Below the pieces are notes generated by a model. That model did not search any database. It was not told the DNA's origin and worked only from the letters and a program-made list of their open reading frames with translations. This document shows positions 42,066-51,466 of a DNA stretch of 64,000 nucleotides, piece by piece (the stretch's first letter is position 1; each line of letters starts with the position of its first letter). The position numbers and the translations under genes were made by a program. The DNA comes from Paraburkholderia podalyriae. Its GTDB lineage: Bacteria; Pseudomonadota; Gammaproteobacteria; Burkholderiales; Burkholderiaceae. The DNA is taken from NCBI RefSeq assembly GCF_014397785.1, contig NZ_VZQQ01000009.1, positions 62,001-126,000 on the forward strand, read 5' to 3'.

Positions 42066-43055
42066 TTGACCCAGCGCGACTTCATCGTAATCGGCACGTC
42101 CTCGGGAGGGGTCGATGCACTGCGTTCGCTCGCCTCGCAGCTTCCCGCCGATATACCCGCCAGCATCGCCGTCGTGCTGCACATCGGCGCGCACGGCAGC
42201 ATGTTGCCCACGCTTCTGAACCAGGCCGGCCCGCTACCCGCCAAGCACGCCCAGGACGGCGAACGTTACGCGCCCGGCAGAATATACGTGGCGCCGCCGG
42301 ACCGGCATCTCGTGGTCGACGACGGGCAGTTGCGGCTTGTGCACGGCGCGAAAGAAAATTTCGCACGTCCGGCGATCGACCCCCTCTTTCGCAGCGCGGC
42401 CGCGCAGATCGGGCCGCGCGCGATTGGCGTGATCCTGACCGGCCTGCTCGACGACGGCGCCGCGGGCCTCGAAGCGATCCAGGCGTGCGGCGGCGCGACG
42501 CTCGTGCAGGACCCGGTCGACGCGTTCGCGAGTGAGATGCCGCGACATGCGTCGCCGTTTGCCGATCACGTGCTGCCGCTCGATCAAATGGGGCGGTGTT
42601 TGGTGAAACTGACCAGCGCCAACGCTAGCGCGCCGGGGCAAAACGACCGTGTGCGGCGCGAGGCGACTGATCGCATCGTCCTCGAACATAGCGCGTGGCT
42701 GAACGGCGTCCCTCCGTTCGATCCAATCAAGGAGCTCGCGACGCCGTCGACTTTCACCTGCCCCGAATGCAACGGCACGCTATGGCGCATCACTGGATCG
42801 CGCGTGATCCGTTATCGTTGCCATATCGGTCACGCGTATTCGGCAGCGTCGCTCGACGACGGCCTGTCGGTCGGAGCCGAGGACTCGCTTCGCCAGGCGC
42901 TGCGCGCGCTGCGCGAGCGCGAAATGTTCAGTCGCGAGCGCAGCGACCATTTCGCAAAGACAGGAGATACCGCCGCGCAACAGCGCGAGCAGGACAACGC
43001 GCTGCGCGCGGGCCGCGCGGCCGAACTGCTGCAGTCCATGCTGATGGAAAAATGA
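42066..43055 (+). CDS. cheB: CheB-type methylesterase with C-terminal zinc-ribbon-like segment
   Basis: A 329-residue protein with the CheB catalytic domain but no receiver domain. Catalytic residues: Ser in IGTSSGGVDALRSL, His in IAVVLHIGAHGS and Asp in LTGLLDDGAAGLEAI. The C-terminus has CPEC and RCHIGHAYS (about residues 237-265), a possible metal-binding ribbon, then a helical tail. The start is TTG 42066 with GGAGA 6 bases upstream; no ATG fits. It is followed after 105 bases by the CheB-CheR hybrid kinase. No MCP, CheA or CheW gene is in the window, so classical chemotaxis is unlikely. Confidence 0.75.
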   Translation: MTQRDFIVIGTSSGGVDALRSLASQLPADIPASIAVVLHIGAHGSMLPTLLNQAGPLPAKHAQDGERYAPGRIYVAPPDRHLVVDDGQLRLVHGAKENFARPAIDPLFRSAAAQIGPRAIGVILTGLLDDGAAGLEAIQACGGATLVQDPVDAFASEMPRHASPFADHVLPLDQMGRCLVKLTSANASAPGQNDRVRREATDRIVLEHSAWLNGVPPFDPIKELATPSTFTCPECNGTLWRITGSRVIRYRCHIGHAYSAASLDDGLSVGAEDSLRQALRALREREMFSRERSDHFAKTGDTAAQQREQDNALRAGRAAELLQSMLMEK

Positions 43056-43160
43056 GTGCAATGCGGGATAATAGGGATGCGGGCTAGCAAGAAATGGACT
43101 CGTTTCCCCTATAAAAATCCACCGCAGGACACTATTCTTTTCAAGAAGGGACATGCAGCC

Positions 43161-46100
43161 ATGTCAAAAAAGCGAGGGCAGACTCTGCCTAGCCAGGCAC
43201 TCTATCCGATCGTCGGTATCGGCGCATCGGCGGGGGGGCTTAACGCGCTGACGGAATTCTTCGAGGCGCTGCCCGCGCATACGTCGATGGCCTTCGTGGT
43301 GGTCGTTCATCTGTCTCCGGATCACGAAAGCAATCTGGCCTCGCTGCTGCAAAAAGTCACCAGCATGCCCGTGCTGCAGGTCACGAGCCCGACGCAGATC
43401 GAATCGGACCACGTCTATCTGGTCGCGCCCTCGTTCGAGATGATCATGGTCGACGGCTATCTGCGCGTCACGCAGAAGCAGCCCGAGCAAGGACGCCGCG
43501 CGGGCATCGATCTGTTCTTCCGCACGCTCGCGGAGGCGCACCGCCAACGCGCGATCGGCATCGTGATGTCGGGCGCGGGCTCCGACGGCTCGGTCGGGCT
43601 GTCGCGGATCAAGGAAATGGGTGGCATCACGCTCGTGCAGGACCCGAACGAGGCCGAATACGACAGCATGCCGCGCAGCGCGATGGCGACCGGCATGGCC
43701 GACTTCGTGATGAGCGCGGCCGAGATGCCGCAACGGCTGCTCGATCTGTGGTCCACCGCGCGGGAAATCCATTTGCCGCCCGCACAGCCGGACGAGCCCG
43801 AGGAAGTCACGGTCAACGAGTCGGCCGAGCGCGCGTTGCGCGAAATCATGGTGATTTTGCGCACGCGCACCGCGCACGACTTCCGGCACTACAAACGGGC
43901 CACGGTGCTGCGCCGCATCGAACGCCGGCTGCAAGTCAACGGCATTACCGACCTGCAGGCGTATCGCGACTATTTGCATCTGCACCCCGAGGAAACCCAG
44001 GCGCTGCTGCAGGACATGCTGATCAGCGTCACCAATTTCTTCCGTGACAAGGAAGCGTTCGACGTGCTCGAGCGCGAGGTGTTGCCGCCCCTCTTCGAAA
44101 CCTGCGGCGAACAGGACCGTATCCGCGCCTGGTCGGTGGGCTGCGCGACCGGCGAGGAAGCGTATTCGCTGGCGATGCTGCTGCAGGAACGCTCGCTGAA
44201 GTCGTCCGACGACGTGTCGTTCCAGGTATTCGCGACCGACATCGACGAGCGCGCCATTTCATTCGCGCGCGCCGGTCTGTACCCGGACTCGATCTCCGCC
44301 GACCTGACGCCGGCGCGCATCCGCCAGTTCTTCACCAAAGATGCCACGCATTTCCGCATCAAGAAGGAGCTACGCGAACACATGCTGTTCGCGCACCATA
44401 ATGTGCTGAGCGACCCGCCGTTCTCGCGGCTCGACCTGATCTGCTGCCGCAACCTGCTGATCTACCTCGACCGCGAAGCGCAGATCGAAATCCTGAAGCT
44501 GTTCCACTTCGCGCTGCGGCCTGGCGGCGTGCTGTTCCTCGGCAGTTCGGAGTCGGCCGATAGCGTGAGCTCGATGTTCACCGTGGTCGACAAGCGCAAC
44601 CGCATCTATCGCGCCAACGTGGCGGTGCGCGGCGACACGCCGGTGCCGATCGCGATTTCCGGCACCACGGGCTCGCGCCCCGTCGTGACCACGGTGCAGC
44701 CGCCGGGGCGCCGGCGCTTTTCGTTCGGCGACTTGCATCAGCGGCTCGTCGAACAATATGCGCCGCCCAGCGTGCTGGTGAGCCGCGAATCCGAAATCGT
44801 TCATCTGTCCGATCGCGCCGGGCGTTTCCTGCAGTATTCCGGCGGCGAACCGTCGCATAACATCGTGGCCGTCGTGCGTCCGGAACTGCGGCTCGAACTG
44901 CGTACCGCGATCTTTCAGGCCTTGCAGACGAACCGCAGCGTCGAAGCGCGCCGCGTGCGCATCGAGCGCGACGGCCGTTCGTACTTCGTCAACATGACCG
45001 CGCGGCCGGTACACGATCCGGAAGCCAACGCGGACTTCGTGCTGGTGCTGTTCGACGAGGTCGAGGACAGCATGGGCAACGCCGAAATGGTGTCGGTCGA
45101 TGCACAGAAAGACCCGATCATCGGCCAGCTCGAGCGCGAATTGCAACGCACCAAGGAGCAGTTGCAGTCGACCATCGAGCAGTCGGAAACGTCGACGGAA
45201 GAATTGAAGGCATCGAACGAGGAATTGCAGGCGATCAACGAGGAACTGCGTTCGGCGACAGAGGAACTCGAGACCAGCAAGGAAGAGCTGCAATCGATCA
45301 ACGAGGAGCTGACCACCGTCAACGCGGAGCTGAAGTCGAAGGTCGAGGAAACCGGCAAGATCAACGACGATCTGCACAACCTGATCGCCGCGAACGACAT
45401 CGGCACGATCTTCGTCGACCGCAATATCTGCATCAAGCGCTATACGCCGCGCGCAACCGACGTCTTCAGCATCATTGCGTCGGATATCGGGCGCTCGTTG
45501 CTCGACATCACGCATCGGCTCGAATACGACAACCTCGCCGACGACGCGGCCGAAGCGTTCGAGTCGCTGCGCCTGATCGAGCGCGAGCTGAAGAGCAGCG
45601 ACGGGCGCTGGTATCTCGCGCGCTTCGTGCCCTACCGCACGACCGAAGACCGCATCGACGGCGCGGTGCTGTCGTTCATCGACATCACCGATCGCCGTCA
45701 GGCGGAAGACCGGCTGCGCGAAGGCGAGCGGCGCATGCGCATCGTCGCCGAGGGCACCAAGGACTACGCGATCATCACGTTCGACGAGACCGGCGTGATC
45801 AATAGCTGGAACGCCGGCGCGGAACGGATTTTCGGCTATTCCGAAGCCGAAATGATCGGCCAGTTCGCCGACATCCTGAACACCGACGAGGATCGCGCCG
45901 CCAACGTCGCGCAACGCGAGTTCGCGGAAGCGCGTCTGAACGGCCGTGCCGAAGAGGAGTGCTGGCATCTGCGCAAGGACGGCACGCGCTTTTTCGCGAG
46001 CGGCGTGCTGTCCCGTCTCGACGAACCGGGCATCAACGGCTTTGCGAAGATCACGCGCGATCTCGGCGAATATGTGAACGAACCGACCTCGGGACGCGGC

Positions 46101-47243
46101 ACCCATGTCGAGTCGCTGCGCGCGGCAAGCCAGCGCGACGCGCAGCGGCGCCGCGACGAATTTCTCGCGGTCGTGTCGCACGAGCTCAAGCATCCGCTGA
46201 ACCTGATCTCGGCGAGCGCCGAGCTGATCGCGCGCGCGCCGGAAACGCGGCAGAACCTGAACGTGTCGCGCGCGACCGATACGATCCGCCGCACCGTGAT
46301 CGGCCAGGCGCAAATCATCGACGATCTGCTCGACATTTCGCGCGTGCGCACCGGCAAGCTGTCGGTCGTGCGCACCGTGGTCGACATGCGCGAGATCGTG
46401 CAGCGCGTATGCAGCGCGGTGCAGGACGATGCCGCGCAGCGCGGCATCGCGCTCAGCGTCGAGATGACCGATGCGCCCGTGATCGTTCACGCGGACCTCA
46501 CGCGCATCGAGCAGATCGTCTGGAATCTGATCAGCAATGCGTTGAAGTTCACGCAGCGCGGTTCGATCCACGTGTCGTTGCAGCTCAACGATCACGCCGA
46601 AGCCGTGTTGCGCGTCGCCGATACCGGCACCGGCATCGAACCGTCGCTGCTGCCGCATATCTTCGAGATGTTCCAGCAGAGCCGCGATCCCGCCGCGCGC
46701 CGCGGGGGTCTCGGCATCGGCCTCGCGCTCGTGCGCGATCTGGTCAGCCTGCACGGCGGCGCGGTGCGCGCGGAGTCGGACGGCGTCGGCCGCGGCGCGA
46801 CGTTCACGGTGACGCTGCCCACCCACCGGCTCACCGCGCGCACCAGCGCGGGTCTGGAAGTCACCGCCGAGTCGCTGAAAGGCATGCAGGTCCTGATGGT
46901 CGACGACGACGCCGCGACCGTCGAGACCTTCAAGCTGCTGCTGGAAAGCGAGGGCGCCGAAGTGCGCACCGCGACTAGCGGCGAGGAAGCGCTGACGATC
47001 ATCAACGGCCACGCACCCGATATCGTCCTGTCCGATATCGGTATGCCGGGCATGGACGGTATGGAGTTCATCGGCAAACTGCGCGGCATGCCGGCGATGA
47101 AGTCCGCGATCTGCATCGCGGTCAGCGGCTTTGGCGAGCCATCGGACATCAGCGCGGCCGAAGACGCGGGCTTCGACGCGCACCTGAAAAAGCCGGTGGT
47201 TCTCGAAGACCTGCTGAGTGTTTTCGCGCGGCTGCGCAGTTGA
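43161..47243 (+). CDS. CheB-CheR-PAS-histidine kinase-receiver hybrid protein
   Basis: A 1360-residue cytoplasmic signalling protein. CheB methylesterase domain: residues 12-200 (Ser23 in GASAGG, His50, Asp142). CheR methyltransferase: 215-490 (SAM site VGCATGEEAYSLAM). A PAS-like region spans 525-630. A long coiled coil of Glu-rich heptads follows at 655-735. PAS domains: about 740-850 and 857-970. HisKA: about 995-1070 with His1007 in VVSHELKHP. HATPase: 1105-1222 with N-box NLISNALKF and GLGIGLALV. Receiver: 1243-1358, acceptor Asp1292. ATG 43161 was preferred over the in-frame start at 43056. Such proteins link protein methylation to phosphotransfer in stress or development control. The ligand is unknown. 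Confidence 0.85.
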   Translation: MSKKRGQTLPSQALYPIVGIGASAGGLNALTEFFEALPAHTSMAFVVVVHLSPDHESNLASLLQKVTSMPVLQVTSPTQIESDHVYLVAPSFEMIMVDGYLRVTQKQPEQGRRAGIDLFFRTLAEAHRQRAIGIVMSGAGSDGSVGLSRIKEMGGITLVQDPNEAEYDSMPRSAMATGMADFVMSAAEMPQRLLDLWSTAREIHLPPAQPDEPEEVTVNESAERALREIMVILRTRTAHDFRHYKRATVLRRIERRLQVNGITDLQAYRDYLHLHPEETQALLQDMLISVTNFFRDKEAFDVLEREVLPPLFETCGEQDRIRAWSVGCATGEEAYSLAMLLQERSLKSSDDVSFQVFATDIDERAISFARAGLYPDSISADLTPARIRQFFTKDATHFRIKKELREHMLFAHHNVLSDPPFSRLDLICCRNLLIYLDREAQIEILKLFHFALRPGGVLFLGSSESADSVSSMFTVVDKRNRIYRANVAVRGDTPVPIAISGTTGSRPVVTTVQPPGRRRFSFGDLHQRLVEQYAPPSVLVSRESEIVHLSDRAGRFLQYSGGEPSHNIVAVVRPELRLELRTAIFQALQTNRSVEARRVRIERDGRSYFVNMTARPVHDPEANADFVLVLFDEVEDSMGNAEMVSVDAQKDPIIGQLERELQRTKEQLQSTIEQSETSTEELKASNEELQAINEELRSATEELETSKEELQSINEELTTVNAELKSKVEETGKINDDLHNLIAANDIGTIFVDRNICIKRYTPRATDVFSIIASDIGRSLLDITHRLEYDNLADDAAEAFESLRLIERELKSSDGRWYLARFVPYRTTEDRIDGAVLSFIDITDRRQAEDRLREGERRMRIVAEGTKDYAIITFDETGVINSWNAGAERIFGYSEAEMIGQFADILNTDEDRAANVAQREFAEARLNGRAEEECWHLRKDGTRFFASGVLSRLDEPGINGFAKITRDLGEYVNEPTSGRGTHVESLRAASQRDAQRRRDEFLAVVSHELKHPLNLISASAELIARAPETRQNLNVSRATDTIRRTVIGQAQIIDDLLDISRVRTGKLSVVRTVVDMREIVQRVCSAVQDDAAQRGIALSVEMTDAPVIVHADLTRIEQIVWNLISNALKFTQRGSIHVSLQLNDHAEAVLRVADTGTGIEPSLLPHIFEMFQQSRDPAARRGGLGIGLALVRDLVSLHGGAVRAESDGVGRGATFTVTLPTHRLTARTSAGLEVTAESLKGMQVLMVDDDAATVETFKLLLESEGAEVRTATSGEEALTIINGHAPDIVLSDIGMPGMDGMEFIGKLRGMPAMKSAICIAVSGFGEPSDISAAEDAGFDAHLKKPVVLEDLLSVFARLRS

Positions 47244-47271
47244 ATCCGCGGCCCGGCGGAGTGCAACGCGT

Positions 47272-48558
47272 CTATCCGTTATCTTGCGACGGGGGCGCGT
47301 TGCGTGACGCGACCCTCGCCACGGCCGCGTTCACGTGGATCGGCGGCGACTTGTCGTCGAACGGTGGTTCCACGACGAAGCGGTCTATCACGCCCGGCTC
47401 GAATACGAGGCAATAGGTCGACCCGCCATACTGGAAAAACCCCAGCTCATCGCCCTTTCTGACGCGCTGCCCGGGCAGCGCCTCGATGATGCACGACGAC
47501 ACGTCCGCCATGCCGACGAACACGCACGCCACCTGCCCCACCGCCGGATCGTCGCACTCGATCACGATCACCGCGCGCGCCGCGAGCGCCGTGATGTAGC
47601 CCTGCGAATCGTTGAGCCCGCTCGGGTCTTCGCCCTGGCTATCCGCGTTCGAATAGTAGCTGCCGTCCACGCCGTACGCGTGCGAGATCACGCCGCTCAC
47701 TGGCGCATGCCAGCGGTGATAATTGAACGCGCTCAGAAACGCCTGATACACCGAGCCGCCCTCGAAGCGGCGCGCCAGTTCACGCTCGCGCGAGCTCAGC
47801 ATGTCTTCGAGCGAATACGGCTGCGACTTGATCCAGAACCTGTCGCGCAGCTTCACGCCGTGCTGCACGTTGTACGGCGTCGCCTCGCACGCGCTGACGA
47901 GCAGCCTGTCGTTTTCCGGCTCGTCGACGGGCCGCACGCCGGGACGGAAGCGTCGCATGAAGAAATCGTTCCACGACGTAAAGCCCCAATACGGTTGTTC
48001 AGGATCGCAGACGAATTGCGCGAGGCCGATCTGTTTGTCGGCTTCGGCGCTGAACCAACCGTCGGGCGACGACGTATTCAAATGCTCGCGTGAATGCGGG
48101 CCGCCCAGGAACGCGCACCAGCAGTTCAGCACGTGCTTGAACTGCGCGTTGAGCGCCGCATCGCGAAACAGCGCATAGCCGGATGGCATGCACATCAGCC
48201 AGTCGAGCACGGCGTTCAGCGGACAATGAATCAGATTGGATTCGCTGAACGGCGGCGCGTAGGTCATCAGGTAATCGACGATCGTCATCAGTTCGTCGAT
48301 CGATGCATAGCCGAGCACGTAGCCGGCCTCGCGTGCCTGCGCGATGGCCCGCGTCATATCCATGCGCAGCACCGGATCGCCTTCGATCAGCGCGGCGAGT
48401 TCTTCCACCGCGCGCGTGCGCCGCGCCATGCGCGCACGTTCGCGCGCTTTCGCGGCCAGCGCGGTCCGGTAGCGCGCGAGATGCGCTTCGTCGCCCGGCA
48501 GCCATCCTCCGAGGCGGCGCCGCTGCGTGCGCGGGCTCGCCACTTCGTCGTTCGTCAT
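47272..48558 (-). CDS. Phosphatidylserine decarboxylase-family protein of the PsiD type
   Basis: A 428-residue protein with two parts. Residues 1-190 match the PSDC N-terminal domain found in PsiD-like decarboxylases (LNAVLDWLMCMPSGYALFRD, FKHVLNCWCAFLGGPHSREH, LNTSSPDGWFS). The C-terminal half is the PSD catalytic domain (WNDFFMRRFRPGVRPVD, FNYHRWHAPVSGVISHAYG, GFFQYGGSTYCLVFEPG), with GGST the likely self-cleavage site giving a pyruvoyl group. Homologues with this layout include fungal L-tryptophan decarboxylase, so the substrate may be an amino acid rather than phosphatidylserine. It is probably co-transcribed with the FMN reductase gene 28 bases upstream. Confidence 0.72.
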   Translation of the reverse strand: MTNDEVASPRTQRRRLGGWLPGDEAHLARYRTALAAKARERARMARRTRAVEELAALIEGDPVLRMDMTRAIAQAREAGYVLGYASIDELMTIVDYLMTYAPPFSESNLIHCPLNAVLDWLMCMPSGYALFRDAALNAQFKHVLNCWCAFLGGPHSREHLNTSSPDGWFSAEADKQIGLAQFVCDPEQPYWGFTSWNDFFMRRFRPGVRPVDEPENDRLLVSACEATPYNVQHGVKLRDRFWIKSQPYSLEDMLSSRERELARRFEGGSVYQAFLSAFNYHRWHAPVSGVISHAYGVDGSYYSNADSQGEDPSGLNDSQGYITALAARAVIVIECDDPAVGQVACVFVGMADVSSCIIEALPGQRVRKGDELGFFQYGGSTYCLVFEPGVIDRFVVEPPFDDKSPPIHVNAAVARVASRNAPPSQDNG

Positions 48559-48586
48559 GTTTCGCCCTTGTTCAATCAGTTGCGGA

Positions 48587-49690
48587 TCATTTGGCGCGCG
48601 GGGTGCCGAGGCCGTGATCCGGTTCATTGCGCCCGCCACGGATCTGCTCGACGCAGGTCGCGACGGCTTCGGCCGCGTTGGCCACTTCCTGCTGCACGTC
48701 CTCGTCGCGATCGAGCGCTTCATGGCTGGTCGCATAAGGCTCGTAATAGCCGATAAACCGATCGAGCCGCGACTTCGCGCCCGATTCGACGAAGCCCATC
48801 CAGTCGAGCCAGTCGGCGAGCGCCCGGCGCGAGTCCTCGATACCGGCGACGTCGCCATGCACGACGAGGCCGTAGGCTCTGCCCGCCAGATGTTTCGGAT
48901 AGTCCCAGCCAGCGAGTTCGAGACGCTTCGCCTCGTCCGGTTTCTTACCGTGCGTCGAGGTGGGATCGGGATTGCCGCCGTCGGCGCAGACGAGGCGATC
49001 CATCATCAGCTTCAGCGGCGCGGACACCTGATACCAATAGACCGGCGTCACGATCAGCACACCGTGACAGGCGGCAAAGCGCTCATAGATGTCGTTCATC
49101 CAGTCGTTGACGAGCCCGAGCGAATGATTCGGATAGCAGCTGCACGGCCAGTGGCACAGCGGCATCGCGGTCGACACACAACCTTTGCACGGGTGAATAT
49201 GCAGATCGCGATCGGAGTTCAGCCGCGACAGGTCGAGGTAATCGACGTCGCAGGACCGGCGTTCGAGCGCATGCTGCGCGATCTTCGCCAGCCGGAAGCT
49301 CTTCGACATTTCGCCGGGGCACGTGTAGTCGTTGCGCGACGACGCGTTGATCACGAGCACGCGCGAGCGCGTCGCCGGATCGCGCTGCCGCGCCTGCGCC
49401 GCCTTGACCCGCTCGCTCGCCGCGCGCCATTCGACCGACAGATCGTAGTCGGGGTCGGCGAATCCCGGGCCGGCCTTTTCAGTGACCGGCGCTTTGCGGC
49501 CTTGTGAATAGGCATCCCATGCAATCGCTTCGAGCCGCGCGAGCGATGCGTCTTCCGCGCGAAACGCCGGGTCGTAGAAGCGGGCCATGAAGCGTTCGCG
49601 AAACGCGTCGCGGGACATCGATTCGGTTACCTGACCTTTGCGGACCTCGACCGTGTGGACGTGATCGGGCGGTTTTACAGGGGGGCTCAT
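48587..49690 (-). CDS. NAD(P)H-dependent FMN reductase-family protein
   Basis: A 367-residue flavodoxin-fold reductase. A 125-residue N-terminal extension precedes RVLVINASSRNDYTCPGEMS and GVLIVTPVYWYQVSAPLKLM, DRLVCADG, which are the FMN-binding loops. Unusually, residues 174-193 hold five Cys and a His (HPCKGCVSTAMPLCHWPCSC), a possible metal or Fe-S site. The start ATG 49690 is chosen. It is upstream of the PsiD-like gene on the same strand and divergent from the PIG-L gene (50 bases between starts). Confidence 0.7.
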   Translation of the reverse strand: MSPPVKPPDHVHTVEVRKGQVTESMSRDAFRERFMARFYDPAFRAEDASLARLEAIAWDAYSQGRKAPVTEKAGPGFADPDYDLSVEWRAASERVKAAQARQRDPATRSRVLVINASSRNDYTCPGEMSKSFRLAKIAQHALERRSCDVDYLDLSRLNSDRDLHIHPCKGCVSTAMPLCHWPCSCYPNHSLGLVNDWMNDIYERFAACHGVLIVTPVYWYQVSAPLKLMMDRLVCADGGNPDPTSTHGKKPDEAKRLELAGWDYPKHLAGRAYGLVVHGDVAGIEDSRRALADWLDWMGFVESGAKSRLDRFIGYYEPYATSHEALDRDEDVQQEVANAAEAVATCVEQIRGGRNEPDHGLGTPRAK

Positions 49691-49740
49691 GGGTCGCGTG
49701 GTAAGCGGTAGTTGAACCGCAAAGCGAGCGAGCAAGTGCC

Positions 49741-50502
49741 ATGCCAGAGCCGGACCCTTCGCGCGCCGTGGCGGCGGAACGCAGCTTGCTAAACGCGGGT
49801 ATGGAATCGAACCAGCGCCTGCTCGTCATCTCACCGCATCTCGACGATGCGGTCCTCAGCTGTGGACTTCTGATCGCCGCGCGTCCCTGCACAGTCGTTT
49901 GCACGGTCTTCACCGCGCCGCCCGCCGAGAACATGACGACCGATTGGGACTGCGCGTCCGGCTTCGCCGACGCGTTCGAAGCGATGCGCGCGCGTCAGGC
50001 CGAAGACCGCGAGGCGCTTGGACTGTTGTCGGCGGTGCCCGTGCATTTGTTGTTTCGCGACGCCCAATACCGCGCGTCGCCTGATGTGGACGCGTTGATC
50101 ACCGCGTTGAACGAGACCGTTGCCGACACCAAGCCCACGCTCGTGCTGATGCCGTTGGGCCTGTTCCATTCGGATCACGTTCTCGTCGCCAGTGCCTGTC
50201 TCGCACTGATGCAGCGCCATTTAGCCACGCCGTTCATCGCCTATGAAGACGTGCCCTACCGGCGCATGCCCGGCGTCGTGCAAGCGCGCCTGTACGAGCT
50301 CGCGAAACGCGGGTATGCCGCCGACACGCCGCATGCGTTGGACGTGCCAGCCACGCCACAGCAGGAGCGCATGAAGCGCGCGGCACTCGATACCTATCGC
50401 AGTCAACTGCGCGCATTCGGTCCCGACGAACAGGCAAGTCTCTTTTCGTCCGAACGCTATTGGCAGCTCGGCCGTGTCGCGCCGTCGCAGTCCAACCGTT
50501 GA
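49741..50502 (+). CDS. PIG-L family deacetylase
   Basis: A 253-residue protein with the PIG-L/LmbE zinc site: VISPHLDDAVLSCGLL near the N-terminus and GLFHSDHVLVASACL, the two His/Asp ligand clusters. Family members de-N-acetylate sugars (GlcNAc-PI, GlcNAc-inositol or GlcNAc-malate). The start may be 49741 or, more compactly, 49801 (MESNQRLLVIS). A GT2 gene follows after 14 bases. Together with the GT4 at 54536, whose N-terminus is MshA/sucrose-phosphate-synthase-like, it hints at modification of an amino sugar; the substrate is not known. Confidence 0.75.
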   Translation: MPEPDPSRAVAAERSLLNAGMESNQRLLVISPHLDDAVLSCGLLIAARPCTVVCTVFTAPPAENMTTDWDCASGFADAFEAMRARQAEDREALGLLSAVPVHLLFRDAQYRASPDVDALITALNETVADTKPTLVLMPLGLFHSDHVLVASACLALMQRHLATPFIAYEDVPYRRMPGVVQARLYELAKRGYAADTPHALDVPATPQQERMKRAALDTYRSQLRAFGPDEQASLFSSERYWQLGRVAPSQSNR

Positions 50503-50516
50503 AGCGATTGCACACC

Positions 50517-51446
50517 ATGCGAACAGAAGCCGCCCACCCTCGCATTTCGATCGTCGTCCTCACGTATAACCGTGCGAGCGGGTTGCTCACCACGCTGGGA
50601 CGTCTGCTCGCGTTGCCCGAAAAGCCGCCGATCATCGTCGCCGACAACGGCTCGACCGACAACACCGCCGCACTCGTCCAGGCGCGCTACCCGAGCGTTC
50701 GCATCGTCCGATGCAACGGCAATCTCGGCGCGGCGGGCCGCAACCACGCGCTCGCGTGCGTCGAGACCGACTATGTCGCGTTCTGCGACGACGACACCTG
50801 GTGGGGCCCCGGTTCGCTCGAACACGCGGTCCAGTTGCTCGATGCATGGCCGCGCGTGGGCGTGCTGAATGCGCGTGTCGCCGTCGGCGCGGACAACACG
50901 ACGGACCCGACCTGTGCGTTGATGCGCGCAAGCCCGCTCGGCCGCGTCGGTCTGCCCGGACCCGCCTTGATCGGCTATATGGCGGGCGCGTGTGTGTTTC
51001 GCGCCGCGCTGTTTCGTGAGGTCGGCGGCTATGAGCCGCGTCTTTTCATCGGCGGTGAGGAAGCACTCGTTTCGCTCGACGTGCTCGCGTCGGGACATGC
51101 GATCGTCTATTGCGAGCAGTTGACGCTCCATCATCATCCGTCGCCGGTGCGCGACAGCGCGTTGCGGCGGCGCCTGCTCGCGCGTAACGCCGCGTGGGTG
51201 GCATGGCTGCGTTTGCCGTGGAGCGAAGCGTTGAGCGCGACGCTGCGCGCACTCGGGGTATTCGCGCGGGAACGCACGCTGATACGCGACGGCATCGAAT
51301 TACTGGCCGGGCTCGCGTGGACCGCGCGAGCACGCCGGGTGGTCCCACGGTCGATCCTGTCGATGCGCGAGCGCGTGCGCGCGGCCGAGCGCAATTTCGA
51401 CGCGTCCGCAACGACGACGGTGGGCAAGTTCGACGCGCCGACCTGA
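50517..51446 (+). CDS. Family 2 glycosyltransferase
   Basis: A 309-residue GT-A enzyme: ISIVVLTYNRASGLLTTLGR, IIVADNGSTDNTAALVQ, LGAAGRNHALACVETDYVAF and the metal-binding CDDDTWW, then GYMAGACVFRAALFREVGGY, EPRLFIGGEEALVSLDVLAS. A basic C-terminus (about residues 215-295) may associate with the membrane. It follows the PIG-L gene by 14 bases and is convergent with the ABC-receiver gene. The donor sugar is unknown. Confidence 0.78.
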   Translation: MRTEAAHPRISIVVLTYNRASGLLTTLGRLLALPEKPPIIVADNGSTDNTAALVQARYPSVRIVRCNGNLGAAGRNHALACVETDYVAFCDDDTWWGPGSLEHAVQLLDAWPRVGVLNARVAVGADNTTDPTCALMRASPLGRVGLPGPALIGYMAGACVFRAALFREVGGYEPRLFIGGEEALVSLDVLASGHAIVYCEQLTLHHHPSPVRDSALRRRLLARNAAWVAWLRLPWSEALSATLRALGVFARERTLIRDGIELLAGLAWTARARRVVPRSILSMRERVRAAERNFDASATTTVGKFDAPT

Positions 51447-51466
51447 CACAGGAATCGCGCGTTTCG

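Noticed and set aside
44370..47183. A 937-codon minus-strand frame opposite the CheB-CheR hybrid kinase
   Set aside because: The plus strand encodes a motif-rich protein over this stretch; the antisense frame is compositional shadow without domains.
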